Below are positions 36,217 to 45,866 of a DNA stretch of 64,000 nucleotides, in pieces. The notes under the pieces are model-generated. The model ran no database searches. It worked only from the letters and a program-made list of their open reading frames with translations, and had not been told where the DNA came from. Each line of letters opens with the position of its first letter. The first letter of the stretch is position 1. Source of the DNA: Mariniphaga anaerophila (GTDB lineage Bacteria > Bacteroidota > Bacteroidia > Bacteroidales > Prolixibacteraceae); NCBI RefSeq assembly GCF_900129025.1, contig NZ_FQUM01000008.1:1-64000 (forward strand), given 5' to 3'. The translations under genes were made by a program, and so were the position numbers.

Positions 36217-39200
36217 ATGAAAGCAATCAAATTCTCTATTTTGTTGCTACTGTTATTTGCGTTGGAGGGCTTTTCGGTTCTTTCCGCTCAGAACAGAACG
36301 GTATCGGGAAAAGTTTTTGATACCCAGCAAGAACCTCTTATCGGAGTAACCATTCAGCTCGAAGGTACCACTCAAGGCACTGTTACTGCCACTGATGGAT
36401 CTTTTAGCATTACGGTTCCATCAGAGGCTGTTGTTTTGAATATCTCTTATGTGGGTTACATGGCTCAGAAAGTCAGTGTGGCTCCGGATCAAAATGACAT
36501 CGAGATTTACATGGAAGAAGATGTCATTTTAATGAATGAAATGGTAGTTGTCGGTTATGGAACACAGAAAAAGGTTAACCTGACCGGCGCAGTTACAACG
36601 GTAGATAGCAAAGGGCTTGAAAACCGTGTGTCCCATTCGGTGACCAATATGCTGCAAGGCTCAGTTCCGGGTCTTAACATCACTACTTCTTCGGGCGTAC
36701 CCGGCAGTTCGCCCAACATCAATATTCGTGGTGTAACTTCCATTAACGGCGCTTCGCCGTTGGTGCTGATCGACGGTGCTGTTGGCGACCTGAACCGTGT
36801 TAACGCAAACGACGTAGAATCAATTTCGGTCATTAAAGATGCGTCGGCTGCTGCTGTTTACGGTGCGCGCGCGGCTTTTGGGGTTATCCTGGTTACAACA
36901 AAATCGGGGGCGGCGCAAGAGAATAAAGCGACAGTTCGTTACAGCGGCCGCTATGGATGGGAAAGCCCAACAACTTCTACCGAGTATGAAACTACCGGAT
37001 ATTGGTCGGTATATACCGTCAACAAGTTCTGGAAAGCTGACTCTGGAACACTTTACGTCAATTATACTGACCGCGATATGCAGCAGTTATTAGCCCGTGT
37101 AAATGATAAGACCGAGAATCCCGACCGTCCCTGGGTAGTCGAAGAAGTGAGAAACGGACGGAACCAGTGGGTTTATTACGGTAACTACGACTGGTGGCAC
37201 ATGCAATATCGGGATAGCCATCCTGTGCAACAACAGAATATTTCCATCAGTGGAGGAACGGAGGACGTTAAGTATCTTGTATCGGGTGCTTATGATCGTC
37301 GGGAGGGTATTCTGAAAGTTCATCCTGATATTTTTAATAGATACAATTTGCGTTCGAAGATTGATTTCCGGATTAACAAGTGGATGACGATGACAAATAA
37401 TACCTCGTTCTTCGCTTCTGAATATAACTTTCAGGGAGATGGCAGCGTTGAGAATACGATTGCCTATGGCGCAAGGCATGCACTTGCAAATTTCCCGATG
37501 AAAAACCCTGATGGTTCATGGCTTTACAGTACCCCATATCTGAACTATAAAGTAGGTAACGGTCGTCACATTATGCTTGGCGAAGGGTCGCACCGTAACG
37601 TAAACAGGGCATCTGATTTTTCTAACACTACCCGTCTTGTACTCACTCCGATAAAACAGTTGAGCATTACGGCAGACTTTACTTATCGTCAGTACCAGAC
37701 ACGTAATACAAGTCGTTCCAATAACCTTTTTTTCCGGGAGTATCCGGATGCGCCGCTTGACTCGTATGCAACCGGCGCCGGCGCCAACCGGCTCGACGAA
37801 TCGGTTAATACGCGTAATTACTACTCAACAAATATGTTTGCCAATTATAGCCAAACGTTTGGCGAGCACAATTTGTCGGGTGTTGTCGGGGTCAATTACG
37901 AAACCCTGAAACTGAAAAATCTGTCAGCATACGGCGAATATCTGTCTTCTTCAACACTGGATGATTTGAATCTCGTTGGGCAAAATTCTGAGGGGCAAAC
38001 AATTACAGGTGTAGGAGGCGGGCAAAATGCATACGCTTTGGCCGGTGTTTTCGGTCGTATCAACTACGATTATAAGAACCGCTATCTGTTTGAGGTCAGC
38101 GGCCGTTACGACGGAACTTCGCGTTTTGACGCCGACAGCCGGTGGGGATGGTTCCCTTCTGCTTCGGCAGGCTGGCGTATTTCTGAAGAGTCTTTCTTTG
38201 AATCGGCTCGGAACATGATCGACAACCTGAAGCTGAGGGCCTCTTTTGGAAGCCTGGGTAATCAAAATGTTTCTTCTTATTATACCTATTTGCGGTTGGT
38301 GTCTATCAATGACTTCGCAGGATATTCATTCAACGAAGGCAGCACTATGGGCAAATATTCGTCGCTGGGCGCCCCTGTGGCTTCCGACCTGACCTGGGAA
38401 ACGGCAGCGCAGTGGGATGTCGGTTTCGACCTTACCATGGTTAATAACCGGCTGAACTTTACGGCCGACGTCTATATTCGCGATACCAAAAACATGTTGA
38501 CCGACGGTATTGAATTGCCTTCAGTATACGGAGCTTCTGTTCCGAAAATGAATACGGCCGATTTGCGCACAAAAGGTTACGAGTTGTCTGCCTCTTGGAG
38601 AGACCAGCTAACCGTGATCAGCAAACCACTGGAGTACAGTATTGGGGTAAACGTCAGCAACTACATAAGTACCATTACTAAGTACGATAATGCCGATAAA
38701 ACTTTTGCCAAAAGCTATTACGAAGGTATGCGCCTTGGAGAGATTTGGGGGTTTGTTACCGACGGACTGTATCAGAGCACCGAAGAAGCGCAGGCATATG
38801 CCCAAGAGGTTGATTTAAGTTTTATCAACAGCCGGATCACCGGAGGATGGCAGGCAGGTGACCTTAAGTTTTTAGACCTTGACGGGGATAAAATACTGGG
38901 TATCGGCAGCAATAGTGTTAACGATCCGGGCGACCGGAAAATTCTGGGGAACTCGCTTCCGAGTTTTTCTTATGGTATTAATACAAGCATTCGCTGGTAT
39001 GGTTTCGATGTATCTGCATTCTTCCAGGGAACCGGAAACCATTACTGGTATCCTACCGGACAGTCAATGCCATTCTGGGGACCTTATTCGTATCCTTATC
39101 TCACTTATTTGCAGAAAGATTTTCTGAAAGATGTATGGGCAGAAGATAACCGGGATGCGTACTTCACGCGACCAATGGCTTATTCAGCTACTTCCGGCCC

Positions 39201-39480
39201 TTTGAGTAAAGTCAACGACCGTTATCTCCAGAATCTGCGCTATCTGCGTTTCAAAAACCTGACCATCGGTTACACTATTCCGTCTGGTTTGACGAATAAA
39301 GCGGGCATTGATGTGGTTCGTTTCTATTTTTCGGGTGAAAATCTTTGCTATTGGTCGCCCCTTAAGAAACGTACGAAATACATTGATCCCGAAGGAGCAC
39401 TTGATAGAAGCGGTGCTTACAACAACAGTTTTTATCCCTGGCAAAAGACCTTTATGTTTGGTGTAGATATTACTTTTTAA
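36217..39480 (+). CDS. SusC/RagA-family TonB-linked outer-membrane transporter
   Basis: 1087 residues. The signal peptide ends near SVLSAQ. A carboxypeptidase-regulatory-like domain (about 27-110, VSGKVFDTQQEPLIGVTI) is followed by the plug at VVGYGTQKKVNLTGAV, then the 22-strand barrel with the terminal Phe of a typical outer-membrane protein (MFGVDITF). It forms the channel of the second SusCD complex in the window and shares the ordinary SusC layout with the 216-3365 protein, though the two differ widely in the barrel. Preceded by a phosphoesterase lipoprotein and followed after 12 bp by SusD. Co-transcription with glpD and glpT suggests glycerophospho-type ligands. Confidence 0.95.
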   Translation: MKAIKFSILLLLLFALEGFSVLSAQNRTVSGKVFDTQQEPLIGVTIQLEGTTQGTVTATDGSFSITVPSEAVVLNISYVGYMAQKVSVAPDQNDIEIYMEEDVILMNEMVVVGYGTQKKVNLTGAVTTVDSKGLENRVSHSVTNMLQGSVPGLNITTSSGVPGSSPNINIRGVTSINGASPLVLIDGAVGDLNRVNANDVESISVIKDASAAAVYGARAAFGVILVTTKSGAAQENKATVRYSGRYGWESPTTSTEYETTGYWSVYTVNKFWKADSGTLYVNYTDRDMQQLLARVNDKTENPDRPWVVEEVRNGRNQWVYYGNYDWWHMQYRDSHPVQQQNISISGGTEDVKYLVSGAYDRREGILKVHPDIFNRYNLRSKIDFRINKWMTMTNNTSFFASEYNFQGDGSVENTIAYGARHALANFPMKNPDGSWLYSTPYLNYKVGNGRHIMLGEGSHRNVNRASDFSNTTRLVLTPIKQLSITADFTYRQYQTRNTSRSNNLFFREYPDAPLDSYATGAGANRLDESVNTRNYYSTNMFANYSQTFGEHNLSGVVGVNYETLKLKNLSAYGEYLSSSTLDDLNLVGQNSEGQTITGVGGGQNAYALAGVFGRINYDYKNRYLFEVSGRYDGTSRFDADSRWGWFPSASAGWRISEESFFESARNMIDNLKLRASFGSLGNQNVSSYYTYLRLVSINDFAGYSFNEGSTMGKYSSLGAPVASDLTWETAAQWDVGFDLTMVNNRLNFTADVYIRDTKNMLTDGIELPSVYGASVPKMNTADLRTKGYELSASWRDQLTVISKPLEYSIGVNVSNYISTITKYDNADKTFAKSYYEGMRLGEIWGFVTDGLYQSTEEAQAYAQEVDLSFINSRITGGWQAGDLKFLDLDGDKILGIGSNSVNDPGDRKILGNSLPSFSYGINTSIRWYGFDVSAFFQGTGNHYWYPTGQSMPFWGPYSYPYLTYLQKDFLKDVWAEDNRDAYFTRPMAYSATSGPLSKVNDRYLQNLRYLRFKNLTIGYTIPSGLTNKAGIDVVRFYFSGENLCYWSPLKKRTKYIDPEGALDRSGAYNNSFYPWQKTFMFGVDITF

Positions 39481-39492
39481 CACGATAAAGCT

Positions 39493-41301
39493 ATGATTAA
39501 GATGAAACGTTTTACTATAATAGCCATAACATTGCTTATGGGGCTTTCGGCTTGTAATGATCTTCTTGATCTGAAGCCTTTGAGCCAGATTTCACAGGCG
39601 GATTATTTCCAGACGGAAACAGATCTTCAGCTTTTCAGCAACCCTTTCTACAATAACTTGCTGGACAAATCACCCTACGATTTGCAGAGCGACCTTTATG
39701 TTTGCCAAAATCTGTCGGACATAATGTTGGGAGGCACCAAGCGCACCGTTCCCGCTTCGGGTGGCGGATGGTCGTGGACAGACTTGCGCAGGATGAATAC
39801 ATTGATAGCCTATGCCGATCAGTGCAAGGACGAGAATGCTGTTATTAAATACACTGCATTAACCCGATTCTTCCGTGCTTTTTTCTATTTCGAAAAGATA
39901 AAACGCTTCGGCGATGTGCCGTGGTACGAAGTTGAACTGGGTTCGGCAGATGAAGCACTCTACAATGCCCGCGATTCGCGCGAATTGGTTATGACCAAAA
40001 TGATTGAGGACATTGATTACGCCATTGCTAATCTTCCTAGCAAGGCAAATGAAACAAGTAGTCCGTACCGTGTTAACAAATATGCCGCTATGGCGCTGAA
40101 AGCTCAGTTTTGCCTGTACGAAGGTACATACCGGAAATATCACGCCCTCAATCTGGAAGGACACGACTATAATTATTATCTGGAACAAGCGGTAACAGCG
40201 GCGCAGAACTTAATGAATGATGGCGCATACAGCCTGTACAGTACTAATCATCCGGAAAGCGATTACCTGACGCTTTTTGCACAAGAAAATGCTGATCCGA
40301 ACGAGTATATTCTCGCTATTAAATTCGACTACGGGCTTAATATATACCATAATGCTACAGCCCATACGCTGGTACCAACACAGGGACGACCTGGACTAAC
40401 CCGCAAGATGGTGAATACTTATCTGAAAAAAGACGGTACGGCATTCACCAATCAGTCGGGCTGGCAGGAGATGTCATTCCTCGAAGAAATGACAGACCGC
40501 GATCCTCGTCTGGCTCAAAGTATCCGTACACCGGGCTATACACGCATTGGGCAAACAACAGTGCTGGCACCCGACCTTTCGATAAGTGTTACCGGTTATC
40601 AGCCCATTAAGTTTGTTCAGGATCCAAAAGCATCGGGTGGCAACGTAGATCGTAACGACCGTTCTACTTGCGACTTGCCGGTTTACCGGTATGCCGAAGT
40701 GCTTCTCAATTATGCTGAAGCAAAGGCAGAACTTGGTACCTTGATGCAGTCCGACCTCGACGAATCTGTCAATCTGATCCGTCAGCGTGCAGGAATGCCT
40801 AACCTTGATATGAACGTTGCCAACGCTAATCCCGACAGATATCTTTCTGACGCAGAAACAGGATATCCGAATGTTACGGGTGCAAACAAAGGTGTCATCC
40901 TCGAAATTCGTCGCGAACGGGCCATTGAACTGAATCAGGAAGGATTTCGCTTCGACGACCTGACACGCTGGAAAGCCGGTTATTGTATCGACCAGTCTAC
41001 TTACGGCATGTATTTCCCCGGTCCGGGAGCATACGATTTGAGTGGCAACGGACAGGCTGATGTAACACTTTATGCCAATGGAACACCTAAACCTGACGTT
41101 ACTTCCGGAGTAGCGTATGAGATAGGAAGTGAAATTATTCTTTCAGGAGGCGATAAAGGTTATATTTACTACCACAAAAGTATTGAACGCACTCCTTTCA
41201 ACGAGGGGCGCGATTATCTGTACCCGATTCCGATTAACGAGCGTTCGCTCAACCACAATCTTACGCAAAACCCGGGTTGGAACGATGGACTCTCTTTTTA
41301 A
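39493..41301 (+). CDS. SusD/RagB-family surface nutrient-binding lipoprotein
   Basis: 602 residues. A lipobox (LLMGLSAC, Cys21) precedes the family start CNDLLDLKPLSQISQADYF. TPR-like helices follow (KYTALTRFFRAFFYFEKIKRF) and the C-terminal RagB part includes VILEIRRERAIELNQEGFRFDDLTRW and PIPINERSLNHNLTQNPGW (quoted in part). It covers the extracellular side of the SusC pore and gives ligand specificity. An in-frame ATG at 39502 is a possible alternative start. The gaps on either side are 12 and 34 bp, consistent with a single transcript. Confidence 0.94.
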   Translation: MIKMKRFTIIAITLLMGLSACNDLLDLKPLSQISQADYFQTETDLQLFSNPFYNNLLDKSPYDLQSDLYVCQNLSDIMLGGTKRTVPASGGGWSWTDLRRMNTLIAYADQCKDENAVIKYTALTRFFRAFFYFEKIKRFGDVPWYEVELGSADEALYNARDSRELVMTKMIEDIDYAIANLPSKANETSSPYRVNKYAAMALKAQFCLYEGTYRKYHALNLEGHDYNYYLEQAVTAAQNLMNDGAYSLYSTNHPESDYLTLFAQENADPNEYILAIKFDYGLNIYHNATAHTLVPTQGRPGLTRKMVNTYLKKDGTAFTNQSGWQEMSFLEEMTDRDPRLAQSIRTPGYTRIGQTTVLAPDLSISVTGYQPIKFVQDPKASGGNVDRNDRSTCDLPVYRYAEVLLNYAEAKAELGTLMQSDLDESVNLIRQRAGMPNLDMNVANANPDRYLSDAETGYPNVTGANKGVILEIRRERAIELNQEGFRFDDLTRWKAGYCIDQSTYGMYFPGPGAYDLSGNGQADVTLYANGTPKPDVTSGVAYEIGSEIILSGGDKGYIYYHKSIERTPFNEGRDYLYPIPINERSLNHNLTQNPGWNDGLSF

Positions 41302-41335
41302 CTGAAAATGGTAATTGATAAAAAATTGCAAAATC

Positions 41336-42838
41336 ATGAAACGTACAAATTATATCATCTTCTCTATTCTACTGGTGTTTGCAAGCCTCTTGCAGGGCTG
41401 CAACGATGAAGAGAGCGGACTGTCGAAGGCTGTTTTGGCGAGCGCCGCTACGCTAAATTTTGAAGCGACCGGAACATCGGAGAAAATCATCACTGTTTAT
41501 GCTGATGCCGACTGGATTACGGAAGTTCCCGAATGGGTAACAGTCACGCCCACTTCCGGTACAGGAACCATGGATGTTACAATTAATGTAACGGAAAATA
41601 TTCGCGAAGGCTCTGTTGACAATCCCCGCAAGGCTGCGCTTGTATTCAAGGGCGGCACGCTGGCTAGCCGCGCCGAAGTGGTAATTTTTCAGGAAGGAGA
41701 CAAGTATCGCGACTGTGAAGAGTACACGCTTGCCGAATTGGCCGAATTGGAAAACGAAACGGTTGTTATTGTTCCGCAGGTTACTGTAACGGCAGCCACA
41801 ACAAAAGGCTTCATTGTAAGCGATGGAACTGTAAATATTTTTATGCAAAGTTCCTCTGTTGTAGGCGTTGGCGACAACGTTTCGGTAAAAGGAACAAAGC
41901 TCTACGACACTCATTCGCTTTCATACGTAGAATGCGACGAAGCGACTGTTAATGCTACGGGTGGCGAGGTAAACTATCCTGCCGCAGTAGATATTACTGA
42001 TAAGCTGGATACTTACACCTCCACCTCGAGAACTTTTATTACGGTCAACGGTATACTAAATGGTAATAACGTAACAGTGGAAGGCGCTGATTATTCTGTT
42101 GCAATAACAGATGCTCCGGAAAATTTTGACCTTGCTCCGTTGAATGGGCATAAAGTAAAAGCTACTGGTTATTTTGCAGGTGTGGCCGCTCCCGTTGTTA
42201 AGCTAAACGCTACTGCTGTTGAAGATCTCGGCGTAGTGGAAATTATCTATTTTGCTGAGGATTTTGAGTGGTTGAACCCTTGGGCTGAAGCAAGCTCAGC
42301 CGGGCAAACAGTTGAGACGGACAATCTTAGCGCGACTGCACCTCAGATATCGTCTTCGTCTACAGTTGTTGACGGCATTACCGCCAATGATGCGCTTCTC
42401 CAAAAAGGTTATCAATTCCTCCGTGTTACTCCTACAAGTACCGATGCGGGAGAGTGTATTTATCTTCAGAACAATTACCTTAAGTTCGGAAAAACGGGTT
42501 ACCAGGCCGGTGCCGTTTTACCAAAAATTGAAGATATTCCTTCTGGTGTAACAACCGTTCTGTCGTTCGACTGGTGCCCGATGAGGCAGGGATCGGGCAA
42601 AATAGATCCCGTGAACCTGGTCGTCATTGTTACTAACGGAAGCGATGAAGTAACATTCGAGATACCCGAATCGGGTTTCGAGAGTGGTCATGTGCTAGAG
42701 TGGGTCAGAGCCGAAGTAGAGCTCACCGGTGTTACGATTAGTAACGATACTAAGATTACGATCCATGCGACTCAATGGCAGGTATCTACAGCCAATCGCT
42801 GGTTCCTCGATAATATTAAACTTGTAAAGGCTAATTAA
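41336..42838 (+). CDS. BACON-domain surface lipoprotein, probable accessory binding protein of the SusCD complex
   Basis: 500 residues, lipidated at Cys22 (SLLQGC). A BACON-type beta sandwich (about 28-115, LNFEATGTSEKIITVYADADW and VTPTSGTGTMDVTINV, quoted in part) is followed by two OB-fold-like repeats (about 120-310; KGFIVSDGTVNIFMQ and FITVNGILNGNNVTV). The C-terminal region (about 315-500) is a jelly-roll-like domain ending in WFLDNIKLV. There are no catalytic motifs. Its place directly after SusD is where surface glycan-binding proteins normally lie, so it is probably a ligand-binding accessory. Last gene of the operon; the terminator follows within 20 bp. A start at 41315 would add seven non-signal residues. 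Confidence 0.82.
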   Translation: MKRTNYIIFSILLVFASLLQGCNDEESGLSKAVLASAATLNFEATGTSEKIITVYADADWITEVPEWVTVTPTSGTGTMDVTINVTENIREGSVDNPRKAALVFKGGTLASRAEVVIFQEGDKYRDCEEYTLAELAELENETVVIVPQVTVTAATTKGFIVSDGTVNIFMQSSSVVGVGDNVSVKGTKLYDTHSLSYVECDEATVNATGGEVNYPAAVDITDKLDTYTSTSRTFITVNGILNGNNVTVEGADYSVAITDAPENFDLAPLNGHKVKATGYFAGVAAPVVKLNATAVEDLGVVEIIYFAEDFEWLNPWAEASSAGQTVETDNLSATAPQISSSSTVVDGITANDALLQKGYQFLRVTPTSTDAGECIYLQNNYLKFGKTGYQAGAVLPKIEDIPSGVTTVLSFDWCPMRQGSGKIDPVNLVVIVTNGSDEVTFEIPESGFESGHVLEWVRAEVELTGVTISNDTKITIHATQWQVSTANRWFLDNIKLVKAN

Positions 42839-42855
42839 CAAATTGCCGGATTACC

Positions 42856-42900
42856 AGAGAGACCGCCCGATATCTTTTGGGTGGCCTCTTTGTTGTTTCT
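42856..42900 (+). terminator. Terminator of the glp-SusCD operon
   Basis: Arms 42856-42868 and 42879-42891 pair over 13 positions with one A-C mismatch and two G-U pairs around a 10-base loop. The stem is followed by TTGTTGTTT. It lies 17 bp after the last stop codon. A second hairpin (42901-42940) follows immediately. Confidence 0.65.
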
Positions 42901-42940
42901 AGTTGGTTCTGCTTATTCTTTATATTGCAGAAAGCCAACT
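42901..42940 (+). other. Second hairpin downstream of the operon terminator
   Basis: AGTTGG-TTCTGC pairs with GCAGAA-(AG)-CCAACT (12 bp with a two-base bulge, 14-base loop). There is no T run after it. It may stabilise or finish the 3' end of the operon transcript. Confidence 0.4.
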
Positions 42941-43241
42941 TGAAAAGAATAATTTACGAGAAGAAAGCTTGACGAATCGGAAAATCGTTTACAAACAGTA
43001 TATTTCAGACGAATGACTGTGTTGATTTAATTAACCGATTGTTAAAGAATGTGTTATTGGAAAACATGCTTCTATTCAAATACAATGCCATCGGCCGGGT
43101 GCATGTTGCGGCTGGCAAACCGCTAACCCCGGTATGCAATATGCACATTGTTAAGCGCTGGCATTTTGTCTTTCATTGTTATCAGTTGTTGCTGAGTTAT
43201 TGCCCGCGTTGACAAAATAACAAGAAGGAATGATAAAATAG
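42941..43241. other. Intergenic stretch with a cassette-end-like hairpin
   Basis: No gene is supported. The notable element is at 43099-43146: arms GTGCATGTTGC and GCAATATGCAC (11 bp with one G-U pair) around a 26-base loop, followed at 43150 by GTTAAGC. This is discussed as a possible recombination-site remnant at the edge of the AraC/SDR block. Confidence 0.4.
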
Positions 43242-44153
43242 TTAATTAAACGATTGTCTGAACTCCAAAGGTGAAATGTTTGTCTTTGTTTTGAAAAGTT
43301 TGCTGAATGATTGTGAATGCTCAAAACCCAATTCGTAAGCAATTTCGCTCACAGAAAGATTTGTTGTAGATAGTTTTTCTTTGGCCACTTCAATCAGTTT
43401 GTTATGAATGTGTTGCTGTGTACTTTGTCCTGTCAACGTTTTTAACAATCCACTTAAATACTTTGGTGATATATGTAATGCGTCCGCTATATCTTGAACT
43501 TTGGGTAATCCTTTGATTATTAATTCTTCCTGATTGAAATAGTTGGCAAGTAGTTTCTCCAGTCGGGCAAGAATTTCGTGATTTGAAATTTTGCGTGTAA
43601 TGAATTGGCGTTGATAAAACCGCTCGGAATAATTCAGCAAGGTTTCAATTTGTGAAATGATAATGTCCTGACTGAATTTATCAATGTTACTATGGTATTC
43701 CTGTTGGATGTTTTGAACAATGTTATTTAAAATATCTTCTTCTTTTTCAGAAAGAAAGAGGGCTTCATTGACCGAATAATCAAAGTATTCGTATTTCTTA
43801 ATTTTTGTTGCCAATGACGTGTTCCACAAAAAATCGGGATGTATCAGTAATAACCAACCCGAACGATTTTCATTTAGGCTGTTATTGGTTCTTAAAATCT
43901 GATTTGGTGCCATAAAATACAATACCCCTTCATCAAAATCGTATTGCTGTTGTCCGTAAAACATCTTACTCACACCACGCTTTAATGAAATGGTGTAGTA
44001 ACCAAAAAGTAAGGTTGTTGACTCTTGGTTTGTCGTGCGATGCAATTTTGCATAGTCCACAATACTGATAAGCGGATGTTCGGGTTTAGGCAAACCATTC
44101 AACTGATGAAATTCACTGATTGTTTTTATACGAATAAGTTTTTGATTTGCCAT
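43242..44153 (-). CDS. AraC-family transcriptional regulator
   Basis: 303 residues. The N-terminal half is a cupin-like sensing domain (FGYYTISLKRGVSKMFYGQQQYDFDEG, quoted in part). The C-terminal 100 residues form the double helix-turn-helix AraC/XylS domain, with HISPKYLSGLLKTLTGQS in the first HTH and ELGFEHSQSFSKLFKTKTN in the second. It lies 19 bp downstream of the SDR gene on the same strand and probably controls these two oxidoreductases. The coding sequence is visibly more AT-rich than the flanking operons, as for the two genes upstream of it. Confidence 0.9.
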   Translation of the reverse strand: MANQKLIRIKTISEFHQLNGLPKPEHPLISIVDYAKLHRTTNQESTTLLFGYYTISLKRGVSKMFYGQQQYDFDEGVLYFMAPNQILRTNNSLNENRSGWLLLIHPDFLWNTSLATKIKKYEYFDYSVNEALFLSEKEEDILNNIVQNIQQEYHSNIDKFSQDIIISQIETLLNYSERFYQRQFITRKISNHEILARLEKLLANYFNQEELIIKGLPKVQDIADALHISPKYLSGLLKTLTGQSTQQHIHNKLIEVAKEKLSTTNLSVSEIAYELGFEHSQSFSKLFKTKTNISPLEFRQSFN

Positions 44154-44172
44154 ATTGCAAAGATAATTTTAA

Positions 44173-44937
44173 TTATAAAGATTGCCCGCCAGATACTTCA
44201 ATGCGTTGCCCGTTTACCCAATATGCATCTTTGGTGCAAAGAAAAGCAACGACGCTCCCGATATCGTCGGGAAGTCCAACTCGTCCCAATGCCGTATTGG
44301 ATGCTATAAATTTGTTCATATCTTGATTGTCTCTTACAACTCCACCACCAAAATCTGTTTCAATGGCTCCGGGTGCAATTACATTCGCTCTGATTTGTCT
44401 TTCGCCCAACTCTTTCGCCTGGTATTTTGTCATAATTTCAATGGCTCCTTTCATTGAAGCATATGCCGAAAATCCATTTAAACAAAACCTTGTAAGACCG
44501 GTAGAAACATTGATTATTCCGCCTCCGTTATTTAAAATTTTCAGTGCATTTTGAGTTAATAGATATGTTCCTTTAAATTGAATATTATAGAGTGTATCCA
44601 ATTGTTCTTCGGTTGTTTCAGAAAAAGGTGTATGAATCCCGATTCCTGCGTTGTTTACGAGATAATCAATTTTATCAACACCAAATTGAGATTGAATTGA
44701 TTGCTGAACGTTATCGAAAAACTCTTCGAATTTTCCGAAATCTGTAACATTCAATTGAATTGCAATGGCTTTTTGTCCTAAGTTTTCAATTTCTTTAATT
44801 ACTTCATTGGCTTTTCCTTTATTGTTGTTGTAGGTCAGAACAATATCAAGACCTTTTTTAGCAATTGAGAGTGCCATATTTCTGCCTAATCCACGACTTC
44901 CGCCTGTTACTAATGCGATTTTATTTTTCATACTCAT
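44173..44937 (-). CDS. Short-chain dehydrogenase/reductase (SDR)
   Basis: 254 residues from the ATG at 44937. The classical SDR elements are present: TGGSRGLGRNMA (dinucleotide-binding TGxxxGxG), NNAGIG, the catalytic Ser region (GIINVSTG), the Y-x-x-x-K pair (AYASMKGAI, with catalytic Tyr and Lys) and the PG motif (NVIAPGAIETDFGG). It is probably NADP-dependent given the Arg after the glycine motif. The substrate is unknown. It lies 10 bp downstream of the epimerase-like gene and 19 bp upstream of the AraC gene, so the three form one unit. Confidence 0.92.
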   Translation of the reverse strand: MSMKNKIALVTGGSRGLGRNMALSIAKKGLDIVLTYNNNKGKANEVIKEIENLGQKAIAIQLNVTDFGKFEEFFDNVQQSIQSQFGVDKIDYLVNNAGIGIHTPFSETTEEQLDTLYNIQFKGTYLLTQNALKILNNGGGIINVSTGLTRFCLNGFSAYASMKGAIEIMTKYQAKELGERQIRANVIAPGAIETDFGGGVVRDNQDMNKFIASNTALGRVGLPDDIGSVVAFLCTKDAYWVNGQRIEVSGGQSL

Positions 44938-44947
44938 TTTCTGTTTT

Positions 44948-45829
44948 TTATTGTTTAAAATAATTTTCACGCATATCTTCCAATAAATCAATATGTGTCG
45001 GTTTCCAACTCAGTTGTGCTTGTGTTATTAAGTTTGATGCAGGGCTGTCAATTGAAATAAAGCGGCTCATCCATTTAAAATGTTTTTCAATTTCATCTGC
45101 GGATAATGAAACGACTGGTAACTTTAGTTTCTCGCCAATCACTTCTGCAATATTTTTTATTTCAACTCCTGTATCGCTTACCGCGTTGTACAATGCTCCT
45201 TTTGCAGATTTTTCAATGGCTAAACGAAAAATCTTTGCTGCATCTAAACGATGTACCGCTGGCCAATGATTATTGCCATTTTCGGGATAAGCGGAAACTC
45301 CATTTTTACTTGCCTGCTCAATAATAAACGGGATAAAACCTTTGTCGCCTTTATCGTGAACAGATGGGGACAAACGAACTACAGAAGCATTTACACCTTT
45401 TTCTGACAGAACCAGCGCCATTGTTTCGGAAGAACGTGGAATGCCCGTCGATTTACTTCCTTCCGTAACGTTTCCATTGATGAGTGGCAAGCCCAAAATT
45501 CCTGCTGTTACCACAATTGGTTTGTTGGTTCCAATCAAAACTTCACCCATTGCATTTATTGCGTTTTTGTCTATTTCTACTGCTTTTGCAAATTGAGTAA
45601 AGTCGTGGAAAAATCCTGCGTGAATAACACCATCGGCATTTTTAGCACCTTGTCTTAATATTTCCAAGTCTTCAAGGTCTCCTTTTAATACTTCTGCACC
45701 TATTTGGCTAATTGCGTTCGCCGATTTTTCCGAACGAGCCAAACCAATTACCTGATGTCCTGCACCAAGTAACTCTTTTGCAATAGCAGAGCCTACAAAT
45801 CCCGAAGCTCCTGTTACAAATACTTTCAT
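44948..45829 (-). CDS. NAD-dependent epimerase/dehydratase-like SDR protein
   Basis: An extended or atypical SDR of 293 residues. The N-terminus MKVFVTGASGFVGSAIAKEL is the NAD(P)-binding Rossmann start (TGxxGxxG). ADGVIHAGFFHDF resembles the HXAA region of epimerases, but the usual Tyr-x-x-x-Lys is not clear. Close relatives are commonly annotated as NAD-dependent epimerases or 3-beta-hydroxysteroid dehydrogenases of unknown substrate. The start at 45829 is preferred to 45889 since it gives the standard opening. First gene of the AT-rich AraC unit; a 16-bp inverted repeat (GTACA/TGTAC, 45851-45866) lies just upstream. Confidence 0.87.
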   Translation of the reverse strand: MKVFVTGASGFVGSAIAKELLGAGHQVIGLARSEKSANAISQIGAEVLKGDLEDLEILRQGAKNADGVIHAGFFHDFTQFAKAVEIDKNAINAMGEVLIGTNKPIVVTAGILGLPLINGNVTEGSKSTGIPRSSETMALVLSEKGVNASVVRLSPSVHDKGDKGFIPFIIEQASKNGVSAYPENGNNHWPAVHRLDAAKIFRLAIEKSAKGALYNAVSDTGVEIKNIAEVIGEKLKLPVVSLSADEIEKHFKWMSRFISIDSPASNLITQAQLSWKPTHIDLLEDMRENYFKQ

Positions 45830-45850
45830 TTTATTACTGTTTATTGTTAG

Positions 45851-45866
45851 TACAAAGGTCTGTACA
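45851..45866. promoter_or_regulatory. Inverted repeat upstream of the epimerase-SDR-AraC unit
   Basis: GTACA and TGTAC are perfect arms separated by six bases, 22 bp upstream of the ATG at 45829. The location suits an operator for the AraC protein encoded at the end of the unit. Confidence 0.3.
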
